A stretch of DNA of 64,000 bases. Source: JBOGCH01 sp051656645 (GTDB lineage: Bacteria > Bacteroidota > Bacteroidia > Bacteroidales > Marinifilaceae). The position numbers and the translations under genes are program-made. Under the pieces are notes generated by a model that worked only from the letters and a program-made list of their open reading frames with translations, was not told where the DNA came from and did not search any database. The stretch lies in assembly GCA_051656645.1 (NCBI GenBank), contig JBOGCH010000013.1, positions 37,482-101,481 of the forward strand. Direction: 5' to 3'. Positions 24,165 to 33,610 of this stretch are shown here, in pieces (the first letter of the stretch is position 1; each line of letters begins with the position of its first letter).

Positions 24165-24634
24165 TACACCAACTTTTTATAGCAAGAGATTGATTAAGTA
24201 AGCTTAGTCAATCTCTTGTTGTATTATGTATATGCTCGTGTGTATGAGTAGTTTACTTGCGTTGATCATGCGGTGTTTTTATTATAATATGATATTATTA
24301 AGAGGATGGCATGAATAATATGCATAATTAATCTTTTCCATTTTCTCATAACATCCTCTCTTCACCCTCTTGGGGTTTCATTCAGGTTTCATTCAGGTTT
24401 GACCCCCAAAACCTGAATGAAACCTGAATGAAAGCTGAATGAAACCTGAATGAGAAGTAAGGATGGAATTAAGGAGCAATGTCCAAATTATTCTTTTGCA
24501 CTTGTTGTTGTTTGTTTGCTATGCTTACGTATTTTCTATTTTGTTTATGCAATTCCTCGCTAACTGTTCTTATACAAGGCCGTTAAAGAATACAACCATG
24601 TCTCCGGAGACAGATTAATTAAATATTTGTTGAC
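24165..24634. other. Intergenic region with the palindromic repeat (copy A)
   Basis: After the hydrolase stop a short hairpin is formed by GATTGACTAAGC-type complements near 24190-24215 (AGAGATTGA.../...TCAATCTCT), possibly its terminator. The 11-bp repeat element occupies 24376-24455. A 12-bp palindrome, GTCTCCGGAGAC, sits 24 bases ahead of the porin gene, a candidate operator. There is no gene and no B12-type riboswitch signature. Confidence 0.5.
24376..24455. repeat. Dispersed palindromic repeat, copy A
   Basis: The left arm is two units of TTTCATTCAGG (24376-24397). The centre is TTTGACCCCCAAAA. The right arm is four 11-bp units (CCTGAATGAAA twice, GCTGAATGAAA, CCTGAATGAGA, 24412-24455). 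TTGGGG just outside the left arm (24370-24375) is also complementary to the central CCCCAA. The right arm matches copy B almost base for base. Confidence 0.9.
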
Positions 24635-26038
24635 ATGATGAAAGCAGTGAGATTAATTGTTATCCCGATACTATTATGTTTATTGTGGATAGCGCCTGTG
24701 TCAGCACAAGAGAGTGACACAACCCGAACATATCCTGCAACAACAATTATCGGACTGAAGAGTGGAAATGATTACAACACGGATTCAGTAGTTCTTTCGG
24801 TATTTAGACAAGTAGCACCGCTACTTTTTAATGCACCGGGCGTTCCGAGATTTGCCATTGTGGGACGAGACAACCGATTCTATTTTGGAATAGGTGGTTT
24901 CATAAAAGCAACTTATGCTTATGATTTTAAGAATCCAATCGATGATCCTATGTACTTTAAAGCTAGTGAGATTCCGATGGATAACCCAAGACAAAACAAG
25001 GGTGCTTCGCAATTTGCTATAGGAGCGAGTAATGTATTTTTCAATTTTGTGGGTATGCCCGGAACAAAGCATCAGGTTGGGGCTTACTTGAATTTTAACT
25101 TTGAAGATAAAGATCATGGATTTTGTTTGCAGTATGCTTATTTGACCTATGACAATTTCTTATTAGGTTATAACTATACCGCATTTTGTGATCAGGCGGT
25201 GGCACCGCCAACTATCGATTTAGAAGGACCGGCAAGTTTACCACTAATACAAAATGTGGTAGCACAATATCACTATGGTATAAAAAATTGGGAGCTTGGT
25301 ATAGGTGCGGAAATGCCTTACGTAGAGGCTACGTACGATAATACGACAGACGCGCTCGATCAGCGTATCCCCATAATTCCAGCCTATGTGCAGTATGCGT
25401 GGAACAATGGGACAAGCTCTGTACGTTTATCCGGATTATATCGTAATATGGGATATGGTAGTCGTCAGATATTGGATAGAACATCAGAGGATTATTTAGA
25501 AATAGGCGATGAGGAATTTGCAGAGGTACAACGTTCTGCCGAGTTTGAGCGCTACAGGCGGGTTAATGGTTGGGGAGTACAGCTGTCTGGAATGTTGGCG
25601 ATGCCAATAAATTTGACGGCTTATTACCAAGGAGTATATGGAAAAGGAATTGCTTGTTATATTCAGGATATTGCGGATATGGGTTTGGACCTTGTGCCTG
25701 ACCATTCGGCTGCCGGAAAATTAAAACCTGTGGAAGTGGCCGGTGGTATGCTTGGACTTCAATACAATTTCTCAGATAACGTTTTTTGTAGTGCAACGTA
25801 TAGTTATTTGCGTAACTATATTGGTAAATATAGTGCAGAGGGCGCTTATTATGAGGAAGAGACTGAACCTTGGAATAAGCGGATGAAATATGTTCAAACA
25901 GTGATAGCCAATGTATTTGTAAATCTCACTCAGAGTTCACAAATAGGTGTAGAATACATTTGGGGAAGCAAAACACTGATGGACTTAAAACGAAGGGAAA
26001 ATAACCGAGTACAGGTATCCTTTCAGTTCAATTTCTAA
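24635..26038 (+). CDS. DcaP-like outer-membrane porin
   Basis: The 467-residue protein has a signal peptide (LLCLLWIAPVSAQ) and a barrel rich in alternating aromatic strands, ending with the aromatic C-terminus VQVSFQFNF. The segment DNRFYFGIGGFIKATYAYDF, then GASNVFFNFVG and QVGAYLNFNFEDKDHGFCLQYAYLTYDNFLLGYNYTAF, fits the DcaP/porin-type family. The start could be 24635 or the ATG three bases on. It lies 36 bases upstream of cbiM on the same strand, so it may carry metal ions or a chelate across the outer membrane for that transporter (inference from adjacency). Confidence 0.62.
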   Translation: MMKAVRLIVIPILLCLLWIAPVSAQESDTTRTYPATTIIGLKSGNDYNTDSVVLSVFRQVAPLLFNAPGVPRFAIVGRDNRFYFGIGGFIKATYAYDFKNPIDDPMYFKASEIPMDNPRQNKGASQFAIGASNVFFNFVGMPGTKHQVGAYLNFNFEDKDHGFCLQYAYLTYDNFLLGYNYTAFCDQAVAPPTIDLEGPASLPLIQNVVAQYHYGIKNWELGIGAEMPYVEATYDNTTDALDQRIPIIPAYVQYAWNNGTSSVRLSGLYRNMGYGSRQILDRTSEDYLEIGDEEFAEVQRSAEFERYRRVNGWGVQLSGMLAMPINLTAYYQGVYGKGIACYIQDIADMGLDLVPDHSAAGKLKPVEVAGGMLGLQYNFSDNVFCSATYSYLRNYIGKYSAEGAYYEEETEPWNKRMKYVQTVIANVFVNLTQSSQIGVEYIWGSKTLMDLKRRENNRVQVSFQFNF

Positions 26039-26074
26039 CCGTACATAGTATAGTTAAACTAAAAAGGAAGTAGT

Positions 26075-27196
26075 ATGCATATGGCAGATGCTTTGGTTTC
26101 TCCCGCTGTAGCAGCGGTAATGGGAGCCGTATCAATAACCTTGTTGGGAGTTGGCGCGCGCAAGGTGCGTAAAAGCTCTAATGAACATATAGCACCATTA
26201 ATGGGAGTAATGGGCGCATTTATTTTTGCTTGCCAAATGATTAATTTCACTATCCCCGGTACGGGCTCTAGTGGACATATTGTAGGCGGAATACTCCTGG
26301 CTGCAGTTCTTGGACCGTGGGCAGGTTTTATCACTTTAGCTTCCGTATTGGTGGTTCAGTGTCTTTTCTTTGCCGACGGTGGAATTTTGACACTAGGATG
26401 TAATATTTTCAATATGGGTGCGTTAGTTTGTTTGGTTGCGTTTCCTTTGATTTTTGCACCTATAATACGTAAGGGTTTCTCATATAGCCGAATTATGTGG
26501 GCATCTGTATTGGCATGTGTTATAGGGCTTGAGTTAGGAGCACTTAGTGTTACGTTGGAGACGGAGGCCTCTGGGATTACGGCATTACCTATTGGTAAAT
26601 TCTTGTTGTTTATGTTGCCAATACACGTTGCAATAGGTTTGGTGGAGGGCTTCGCAACATCGGCTGTGATATATTTTATTTACAAATATAAGCCTACGTT
26701 GTTAGTAAACTACAGTGAAAGCAATGAATTTGATGATGGTAATATTACCGAGAAAAAAACGCATGGTTCCTATCGGCGTGCACTTTGGACAATAGGAGTA
26801 TTGGCATTATTAATTGGTGGCGGTGTAAGCTGGTTTGCATCAACACATCCGGACGGATTGGAGTGGTCTCTTTTTAATATGACAGGTAAAGAAACGCCAG
26901 ACCTTGCTGAAAGTAGAGCACACGATGTTGCTGCTAGAATACAAGATAAACTATCCTTTATGCCTGATTACAGTTTCAAGTCACATGAAGAATTAGTAGC
27001 TGAAAATACAGATGATGTAGTTGAAGCTGAAACCGAAACCGAAGAATGGGGTACCCCTAATGCCGGGACAACATTGGCCGGGATTGCAGGCGGAGGTATA
27101 ATTGTGGTTTTGGCTATAATTATTGGGGTAATCAGTTCGCAACGTCGTAAAAGACAAGGGGATAATGACAATGAAAGTATAAGTGAAAATGTTTAG
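26075..27196 (+). CDS. cbiM: Cobalt/nickel ECF transporter S component with PDGLE domain (CbiM-CbiN-like fusion)
   Basis: The 373-residue inner-membrane protein starts MHMADALVSP. The Met1-His2 pair is the metal-binding N-terminus of CbiM, which fixes this start. Several helices follow (about 1-215). The C-terminal part has a helix, the sequence HPDGLEWSL (PDGLE at 259-263), a soluble linker and a last helix (GGGIIVVLAIIIGVISS). That is the CbiN/PDGLE module fused to CbiM. It captures Co or Ni and works with CbiQ, encoded 8 bases downstream, and an ATPase. The likely ATPase, CbiO, is about 10.5 kb away at 38560-39390. Confidence 0.9.
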   Translation: MHMADALVSPAVAAVMGAVSITLLGVGARKVRKSSNEHIAPLMGVMGAFIFACQMINFTIPGTGSSGHIVGGILLAAVLGPWAGFITLASVLVVQCLFFADGGILTLGCNIFNMGALVCLVAFPLIFAPIIRKGFSYSRIMWASVLACVIGLELGALSVTLETEASGITALPIGKFLLFMLPIHVAIGLVEGFATSAVIYFIYKYKPTLLVNYSESNEFDDGNITEKKTHGSYRRALWTIGVLALLIGGGVSWFASTHPDGLEWSLFNMTGKETPDLAESRAHDVAARIQDKLSFMPDYSFKSHEELVAENTDDVVEAETETEEWGTPNAGTTLAGIAGGGIIVVLAIIIGVISSQRRKRQGDNDNESISENV

Positions 27197-27204
27197 TAGA
27201 GACT

Positions 27205-28005
27205 ATGTCAAAGCTTGAAGATGCATTTAATGAATTAACATTGATGGAGAGGATGTCTGCAAAGAGGACATCCCTCCGTCCTATTGATATACGTGCACGC
27301 ATAATTGTCACAATAGTATACCTAGTGTGTATGCTTTCATTACCGTTAATTGATATAGGTGATATTCTTTTATTTTTGGTATTTCCTATTTTGACCTGTT
27401 CATGGAGTGGCATACCGTTTAGTTATGTTATAAAGCGTTCCTTGATTGTACTCCCTTTTGTGTTGTTTATAGGCATTTTTAATCCAATATTTGATCATCG
27501 TCCCGGGTTAGTGATAGGAAATATTACATTGAGTGTGGGGTGGTTAACGTTTATTGCAATTGTAGTACGTGGTATCCTATCAGTGCTTGTGTCATTACTC
27601 CTTATAATGAGTTCGGGCTTCCATACTTTATGCCGCGGATTGGAGCGAATGCGAATACCATCTATATTTACTACACAACTCCTGTTTGTGTATCGCTATA
27701 TTTTTGTATTAATACAAGAGGCAATAGCAATGAGTAGAGCACGTGATTCCCGTAGTTTTGGAAAAAAAGGATATAGTTTAAAAATGTGGGGAACACTCAC
27801 GGGACAACTCATGATACGTACCTTTGAACGTGCCGAACGCATACATAATGCCATGTTGGCACGCGGATTTACGGGTTCATTTCGGGGAGCTATACATACC
27901 CAGTGGCATACTCGTGACACTGTATATCTTATTGTATGGTCTCTGCTCTTTATACTTGTGCGTTGGTATGAACCTATGGTGAAGTTTGGCCATTATTGGG
28001 GATAA
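27205..28005 (+). CDS. cbiQ: Energy-coupling factor transporter T component CbiQ
   Basis: The 266-residue membrane protein has four to five helices and the two short coupling motifs of ECF T components, SRARDSRSF and MLARGFTG. The first reads Ala-Arg-Asp instead of the usual Ala-Arg-Gly, a tolerated variant. It connects the CbiM substrate component to the ATPases. It follows cbiM(N) at an 8-base distance. The cbiO gene expected next is missing; instead an unrelated sigma factor gene on the opposite strand follows. Confidence 0.88.
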   Translation: MSKLEDAFNELTLMERMSAKRTSLRPIDIRARIIVTIVYLVCMLSLPLIDIGDILLFLVFPILTCSWSGIPFSYVIKRSLIVLPFVLFIGIFNPIFDHRPGLVIGNITLSVGWLTFIAIVVRGILSVLVSLLLIMSSGFHTLCRGLERMRIPSIFTTQLLFVYRYIFVLIQEAIAMSRARDSRSFGKKGYSLKMWGTLTGQLMIRTFERAERIHNAMLARGFTGSFRGAIHTQWHTRDTVYLIVWSLLFILVRWYEPMVKFGHYWG

Positions 28006-28097
28006 TGATTTATATATGAATAGATTGTGTTGAATGATTTATTCGTTCGCGTTGGTAAGATGGTAGCGTTGAGTATACTAGACAGATATTTTATTAG

Positions 28098-28664
28098 TTA
28101 CAGGTTAAAGATTGATATAAACATATAGGTCTTATTTATTTTATTCTTAAGACGTGTAATAGCTTCTTGCTTTTTATTATAAATGGTTTGTGGTTTATAA
28201 TTAAGAGTTGCAGCAATCTCATCAGGTTTATAGCCTTCTAAATACATTCTGATTACAGTTGCACAGTCTTGAGGAAGAATACCTAATGTTTCAACAAGTT
28301 TAATATAGGCCTCACATTCCATGATATCATAAATAAACTCTTTCTCAGCATAGTCATGATACTGATTTTGGTGATGTAAGCTTCTTATGTGGTTTTTATA
28401 GGAATTCTTAATTGACACAAATATAAATGCTTTTATTCGTGCAATAGATTCAAATTGTACACTTCCATCATCCCATATCTTTAAGAAGATATCTTGTATA
28501 ATATCGTCGGTACTCTCGTTGGTGCCATTAAATATGGTTGATGCATATAGAGTTAGCTCTTGGTGGAGTATAGTATATATCTGCCCAAAAGCTGCTCTAT
28601 TTTTTTTATTAAAGCCTTTTATAAGTTGTTTTTCGGTTTGTAGCATAGACGACAAATTTGTCAT
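28098..28664 (-). CDS. ECF-type RNA polymerase sigma factor
   Basis: The 188-residue protein has sigma region 2 (AAFGQIYTILHQELTLYASTIFNGTNESTDDIIQDIFLKIWD, with -10 recognition around DIFLKIWD). Region 4 (LPQDCATVIRMYLEGYKPDEIAATLNYKPQTIYNKKQEAITRLK) is the helix-turn-helix for the -35-type element. It belongs to the Bacteroidetes group that pairs with FecR anti-sigma factors to switch on a SusC/SusD locus. Here it is divergent from fecR rather than upstream on the same strand. The divergent promoter region is 28665-28795. Confidence 0.88.
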   Translation of the reverse strand: MTNLSSMLQTEKQLIKGFNKKNRAAFGQIYTILHQELTLYASTIFNGTNESTDDIIQDIFLKIWDDGSVQFESIARIKAFIFVSIKNSYKNHIRSLHHQNQYHDYAEKEFIYDIMECEAYIKLVETLGILPQDCATVIRMYLEGYKPDEIAATLNYKPQTIYNKKQEAITRLKNKINKTYMFISIFNL

Positions 28665-28795
28665 AGGACTAAATTAATTATTTTTTTATAAAAAAATAGC
28701 ATATTCAAAGTAGAAATAGGGATTATGAGTGTTATTTGATAAAAGAGTGTTATTAATAAGTTAATACATAGAATTTAGTTTGCAATATTTAACAT

Positions 28796-29950
28796 ATGAA
28801 ATTTGACGATATAAATAAGGTTCAACGTGCTTGTGAGGCTCTTGATGAAATTATTTCAGAGCTGAAGCATAATAACAGATCATTACCTGATGATGTGGCG
28901 CAGCGTTTCGATAGTGAGTATGATAAATCAGAATTCATTAGACAGTTGATAGAACATCAAGATGAGATGACACGAATTTATTCGCAATGTAAAGCAGATA
29001 TTCCCCAAAAGCAGCGGCTTGATGTTAGATTACGTGGCAGTAATAAGTTTAATGTTTATAAATCGCTTGTTAAAATAACTGCGGTTGCGGCAATGTTGGT
29101 GGTAGGTGTAGTGTCCTGGAATTTAATAATTACAGATGAGAGTGAAAGTAAGAATAATATAGTAACTCCCCTATTGGCCTATAGCTATACAGAGCCGGTA
29201 TTGATTGTTAATGATACCTTATCAATGAAATTTGATGAACATACGCTTAATAAGATGGTCAATAAGGAGGAGCAAAAGAATGGCAAAGGGAAACTGACCG
29301 CACCTACATTATGTAGATTAATAGTCCCAGTACAGTGCACTCAAATGATTGTGTTAGATGATGGAACTGAAGTAACTCTGAATGCGAATAGCGAGCTTAG
29401 TTTTCCAGAGAAGTTTACAGGTAAAACTAGAGAAGTTGGATTAAAAGGTGAGGCTTATTTTAAGGTTGCAAAATCCGATGTTCCATTTATTGTAAATGCA
29501 AATGAGTCATATGTAAAAGTATATGGTACTGAATTTGGGATAAACACGCAATTAAGTAATAAGATACGCACAGTTTTAGTGGAAGGACGTGTGGGTATAA
29601 GTTTGAGTACAAGTGCTGAGGAAAAAATAATGGCTCCTAATGAGATGTTAGAGATTGACATACTAAATAGAACAATGACATTGGAGAAAGTGGATGTGAT
29701 GTCCTATTTAGCATGGATGAATGGTTCCTTTGAGTACTTGGATGGCGATTTTGATGACATTATTAATAATATAGCAAATTGGTATGGTGTAGTGTTTAAA
29801 TATAATGCTGAACATTTTGACGACGTGAAGTTAACGCTTGCGATTGCTAAAGATGTTTCGCTTGATGCTTCCTTGCAGAAATTGCAATTGGCAATGAATA
29901 TTGATGTGATACAGTTAAATGATAAGACATATGAGATAGTGAAGAAATAA
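28796..29950 (+). CDS. FecR-family anti-sigma factor
   Basis: The 384-residue inner-membrane protein has a cytoplasmic N-terminal segment of about 95 residues, one transmembrane helix (ITAVAAMLVVGVVSWNLII, about 97-115) and a periplasmic FecR domain (MIVLDDGTEVTLNANSELSFPEKF ... GEAYFKVAKS ... VYGTEFGI). A C-terminal STN-like block follows, including FEYLDGDFDDIINNIANWYGVVF. FecR holds the sigma factor until the SusC-type receptor signals transport. It is followed by susC after 144 bases that contain a hairpin. Confidence 0.9.
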   Translation: MKFDDINKVQRACEALDEIISELKHNNRSLPDDVAQRFDSEYDKSEFIRQLIEHQDEMTRIYSQCKADIPQKQRLDVRLRGSNKFNVYKSLVKITAVAAMLVVGVVSWNLIITDESESKNNIVTPLLAYSYTEPVLIVNDTLSMKFDEHTLNKMVNKEEQKNGKGKLTAPTLCRLIVPVQCTQMIVLDDGTEVTLNANSELSFPEKFTGKTREVGLKGEAYFKVAKSDVPFIVNANESYVKVYGTEFGINTQLSNKIRTVLVEGRVGISLSTSAEEKIMAPNEMLEIDILNRTMTLEKVDVMSYLAWMNGSFEYLDGDFDDIINNIANWYGVVFKYNAEHFDDVKLTLAIAKDVSLDASLQKLQLAMNIDVIQLNDKTYEIVKK

Positions 29951-29955
29951 AAAGC

Positions 29956-29978
29956 AAGAGCCTCCAAGGGAGACTCTT
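29956..29978 (+). promoter_or_regulatory. Hairpin between fecR and susC
   Basis: AAGAG plus CTCC (29956-29965) pairs with GGAG plus CTCTT (29969-29978), with a single mismatch. It lies 6 bases after the fecR stop without a T-run, so it may attenuate read-through or protect the upstream mRNA. This would let susC be driven mainly by its own sigma-dependent promoter. Confidence 0.45.
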
Positions 29979-30094
29979 CGCGGATATGAATAAGCGCTAA
30001 CGATTTTGCACTCAATGACGCTTACACCATATCAACAAATATAGCAAATAATTATCTAAAAGAGTGATTAATATCCTTTTAAACTAGAGTTAAT

Positions 30095-33000
30095 ATGAAA
30101 ATTTTAAATGTAAAAGAGAAGATAACATATGGTATATTTACCTGTGCATTTTTTCTTACGACTATATTTGTTATTGCTCCAAATGACATTTTTGCAACGA
30201 ATAGAAGTGCGGAGACCAGTGCCTTTTTGATGTCGTTAGATGAAAAGAAAGTTTCTATAAATATGAGCAATAAGCCCATTACAGATATTTTGGGCGAAAT
30301 GCGTAAGCAAAGTGCTATTGAGTTTGTGTTTCAGCAAGACGTTAAAGCCGGTGCTATGGGGAAATACTCCATTGATGTAAAAAATGTATCGGTAGTTAAT
30401 GCATTAAATGTATTATTCAAGGATAGCGAATATAGCTATAAAGTAATGAATAATACTATTGTTATAGAGCGTAAGAAGCAGGACGCTACGACGAAGGCCG
30501 CAAGTAAGATGACCATGAAGGGTAGAGTTTTCGATAATGAAAAACAACCTTTGATTGGTGTAACTGTGGTAAATAAAAAGAGTTCGATAGGTACTACTAC
30601 TAATATCAATGGTGAGTTTACTGTATCTGGAGTTTCATATGGTGATGTTTTTGAATTTTCCTTTATAGGAATGGAAACAATTAGCTATGTGGCTAAAGAG
30701 GGCTTAGGTAATTTAATGTTTATCATGAAGCCCAATGTAGAGGATTTGAATGAGGTAACTGTTGTTGCATTTGGTTCTCAGAAAAAGGAGAGCGTTGTGT
30801 CGGCAATTACTACGGTAAGTCCTGGAAGCTTAAAATCATCGAATAGTGATTTAACTGCTTCTTTTGCAGGTAAAATTGCCGGAATGGTGGGTTGGCAAAC
30901 GGGAGGACTTCCCGGAGCACTAACGGAGAGCGAAATGAATACGAAGTTTTATATACGTGGAGTAACCTCTTTTCAAGGATCGGCAAATATTGATCCGTTA
31001 ATACTTTTAGATGGTGTTGAGGTTTCTAAGCTGGATTTAGCACGTATTCAACCAGAGGATATTGAATCGTTTAGTGTATTGAAGGATGCATCGGCAACTG
31101 CGATGTATGGTGCTCGCGGTGCTAATGGTGTAATTTTGGTTACAACGAAGAAAGGTGTGGAAGGAGATGTATATACCACGTTTCGTTATGAAGCAGTTGC
31201 TTCTATGCCTACTCAAGAGATAGAGACGGTGGACCCAGTTACTTACATGCGAATGTATAACCGCGCTTTAATGAGCAGAAATGACGCGGCAATTCCAAAA
31301 TATAGCGTTGAGCGCATAAACAATACGATGAGTGATAGATTCCCGGAGTGGGTATATCCTCAAAATGATTGGTATGACATTATGTTTAAGAATCAAAGTA
31401 TAAATCATCGTTTTGGTTTAAATGTACGCGGGGGAACTCGTAGGATGCAGTATTATGGTTCATTAAACTATGTAATGGATAATGGTATTTTGAAAACAGA
31501 CCGACTTAACCAGTTTGACATTAATGTGAAGAATAATACAACATCGTTTAGAATAAACATGAATGTTGATTTAACAAACACCATTAAGTTAGTTTTAAAC
31601 ACCACAACGAATTTGGATAAGTACAAAGGTCCTAGAGTTGATGCACAGGGTGTATATGGAATGGCATTTAATGCTTCGCCTGTTGATTTTGCGGTAATGT
31701 ATCCCGCAGATGAGCAATATAGCTGGCCACATATTCGTTTTGGAACATCTTTAATGGGACAAGGAAATCCATATCAAACATTGCATACTGGGTATAAAGA
31801 CAGAATGCGCTATTCAACGATAAATAGAGCTGAGTATATTCATACTCTAGATGCTCTTATAAAAGGATTAGAAGTAAGAGCTAGTTTATCGTTAAATAGA
31901 AGCGGTTTCAGTTCATCAAGTTACGGGACAGTACCATTTTTGTATGCTTTAGGAAGCTACGATGAAGAAACAGGTATCCATAAGTTAATTGCTACAAATG
32001 CATCTACAGCGAGAAGAACGTTGAAATTGGATGATAGAAATATTGGGGCTGCATCGACAACAGCCATGACCTACGAGGGACGTGTATATCATACTGCCGC
32101 TTGGGGTGGAGCTGATAGACAAAATCACCAAACAAGTTTGACTGGTGTTGTACAGGCACAAAGAAAGATTAACTCGCCGCCGTCGTCACTTTTTGATGCT
32201 TTTGAGGAGCGTAATCTAAGTTTTTCAATGCGTGGTACTTATGGTTTACTAAGTCGATATTTTGGAGAGGCGAGTTTTGGATATAACGGTTCAGAACGTT
32301 TTGCAAGTAAATATAAAATGGGATTTTTCCCAGCAGCTGGAGTTGCTTGGGTAGTGTCTAAAGAACCATTTATGGAAAATATTCAAAATGTTTTATCCTT
32401 TATGAAATTAAGACTTTCTTGGGGTAAGGTGGGTAATGATGGTATCATTAAAGAGCCGCGTTTTGTTTATTTACCAACAATATCGAGCCAACAAAAGAAA
32501 GATCCTGAGCCTAATACCCTTTCATTTGGACGCTATTTTGTTTCATCTTATGCTAATCCAAATATTAAGTGGGAAATCTCGGAGAAATATAATTTTGGTG
32601 TTGAGACTAACTTTTTCAATGGTTTGATTGAGATGACCACTGATCTTTATAGGGAGTATAGACACAATATCCTATCGTTACGTACGGCTATACCAGAATC
32701 TATGGGTATACAGGTGTCTCCTTTAGATAATATTGGAAAGTCAAAATCATATGGTGTTGATGTTGAGGGAAAATTTCAATATGCTTTGTCTAATGATTTA
32801 TGGTTTATCCTGAACGGAACGTTTACATATAACAGAGTGAAATATGAGTATATTGAAGAGGCATCGAATAAACCGACTTGGCAACAAAAGAAAGGGCATG
32901 ATTTATCGCAACAGATTGGTTATATAGCAGAAGGTTTATTCAAAGATCAGGCGGAGATTGATAATTCGGCTTTCCAAGGAGGAGACGTTATGCCTGGCGA

Positions 33001-33589
33001 TATTAGATATAGAGATTTAAATAATGATGGCGTAATTGATGTAATGGATGCAACATTTATTGGTTATCCGGAGAATCCAAGTATTATATATGGTTTCAGT
33101 GGCTTCTTTAACTTTAAAAATGTTGAATTGAGTTTTGCGTTTCAAGGTTCAGGAAGACGATCATTTTTTATTAATCCGAAGCAGATATCGCCATTTACAA
33201 ATGACAGAGCGATGTTAACAGCCATATATAAAGACCATTGGTCTGAGGATAATATGAGTAGTCGTCCATTTTGGCCTCGTCTATCTACTTATAATATAAC
33301 GCACCATAATCCGCATGAGGATTGGTACAATACAGAGACAGAGGTGAGAAAGAGTACCTACTTTATGAGAGATAATAGATTTTTGAGATGTACCTCGATA
33401 GAGTTGGGATACAATATGCCAAGAAGGTTTTTAAATAGAATTCATTTTAAGAATATGAAGATTTTTGCTCGCGCTAATAACCCATTTATCATTTCTAATT
33501 TTAAGGTATGGGATATTGAGCTTGGGGAAAATGGATTTAATTATCCGATACAAAAAACTTACTCGGTAGGAATTAACTTAGGTTTCTAA
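30095..33589 (+). CDS. SusC/RagA-family TonB-linked outer-membrane transporter with STN domain
   Basis: The 1164-residue protein has a signal peptide, then an STN signalling domain (about 48-130, ISINMSNKPITDILGEMRKQS). A carboxypeptidase-regulatory-like domain follows (about 140-215, MKGRVFDNEKQPLIGVTV), then the plug (about 228-345, with VAFGSQKKESVV, IRGVTSFQG and LKDASATAMYGARGANGVILVTTKKG), then the barrel ending YSVGINLGF. The STN domain contacts the FecR protein encoded upstream, making this a transducing SusC that reports on its ligand. It is paired with the SusD gene 21 bases downstream. The imported molecule is not known; a host or plant oligosaccharide is the usual case. Confidence 0.93.
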   Translation: MKILNVKEKITYGIFTCAFFLTTIFVIAPNDIFATNRSAETSAFLMSLDEKKVSINMSNKPITDILGEMRKQSAIEFVFQQDVKAGAMGKYSIDVKNVSVVNALNVLFKDSEYSYKVMNNTIVIERKKQDATTKAASKMTMKGRVFDNEKQPLIGVTVVNKKSSIGTTTNINGEFTVSGVSYGDVFEFSFIGMETISYVAKEGLGNLMFIMKPNVEDLNEVTVVAFGSQKKESVVSAITTVSPGSLKSSNSDLTASFAGKIAGMVGWQTGGLPGALTESEMNTKFYIRGVTSFQGSANIDPLILLDGVEVSKLDLARIQPEDIESFSVLKDASATAMYGARGANGVILVTTKKGVEGDVYTTFRYEAVASMPTQEIETVDPVTYMRMYNRALMSRNDAAIPKYSVERINNTMSDRFPEWVYPQNDWYDIMFKNQSINHRFGLNVRGGTRRMQYYGSLNYVMDNGILKTDRLNQFDINVKNNTTSFRINMNVDLTNTIKLVLNTTTNLDKYKGPRVDAQGVYGMAFNASPVDFAVMYPADEQYSWPHIRFGTSLMGQGNPYQTLHTGYKDRMRYSTINRAEYIHTLDALIKGLEVRASLSLNRSGFSSSSYGTVPFLYALGSYDEETGIHKLIATNASTARRTLKLDDRNIGAASTTAMTYEGRVYHTAAWGGADRQNHQTSLTGVVQAQRKINSPPSSLFDAFEERNLSFSMRGTYGLLSRYFGEASFGYNGSERFASKYKMGFFPAAGVAWVVSKEPFMENIQNVLSFMKLRLSWGKVGNDGIIKEPRFVYLPTISSQQKKDPEPNTLSFGRYFVSSYANPNIKWEISEKYNFGVETNFFNGLIEMTTDLYREYRHNILSLRTAIPESMGIQVSPLDNIGKSKSYGVDVEGKFQYALSNDLWFILNGTFTYNRVKYEYIEEASNKPTWQQKKGHDLSQQIGYIAEGLFKDQAEIDNSAFQGGDVMPGDIRYRDLNNDGVIDVMDATFIGYPENPSIIYGFSGFFNFKNVELSFAFQGSGRRSFFINPKQISPFTNDRAMLTAIYKDHWSEDNMSSRPFWPRLSTYNITHHNPHEDWYNTETEVRKSTYFMRDNRFLRCTSIELGYNMPRRFLNRIHFKNMKIFARANNPFIISNFKVWDIELGENGFNYPIQKTYSVGINLGF

Positions 33590-33610
33590 TTTAATAAGAT
33601 ATAGAGCGTT

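Noticed and set aside
24376..24455. CRISPR array suggested by short regularly spaced repeats.
   Set aside because: The units are 11 bp, contiguous without spacers and arranged as a palindrome; no cas genes are present.
24480..24634. Cobalamin riboswitch ahead of the porin-cbiMQ unit.
   Set aside because: No B12-box (GCCACTG-type) or matching helices were seen in the 150 bases before the porin gene.
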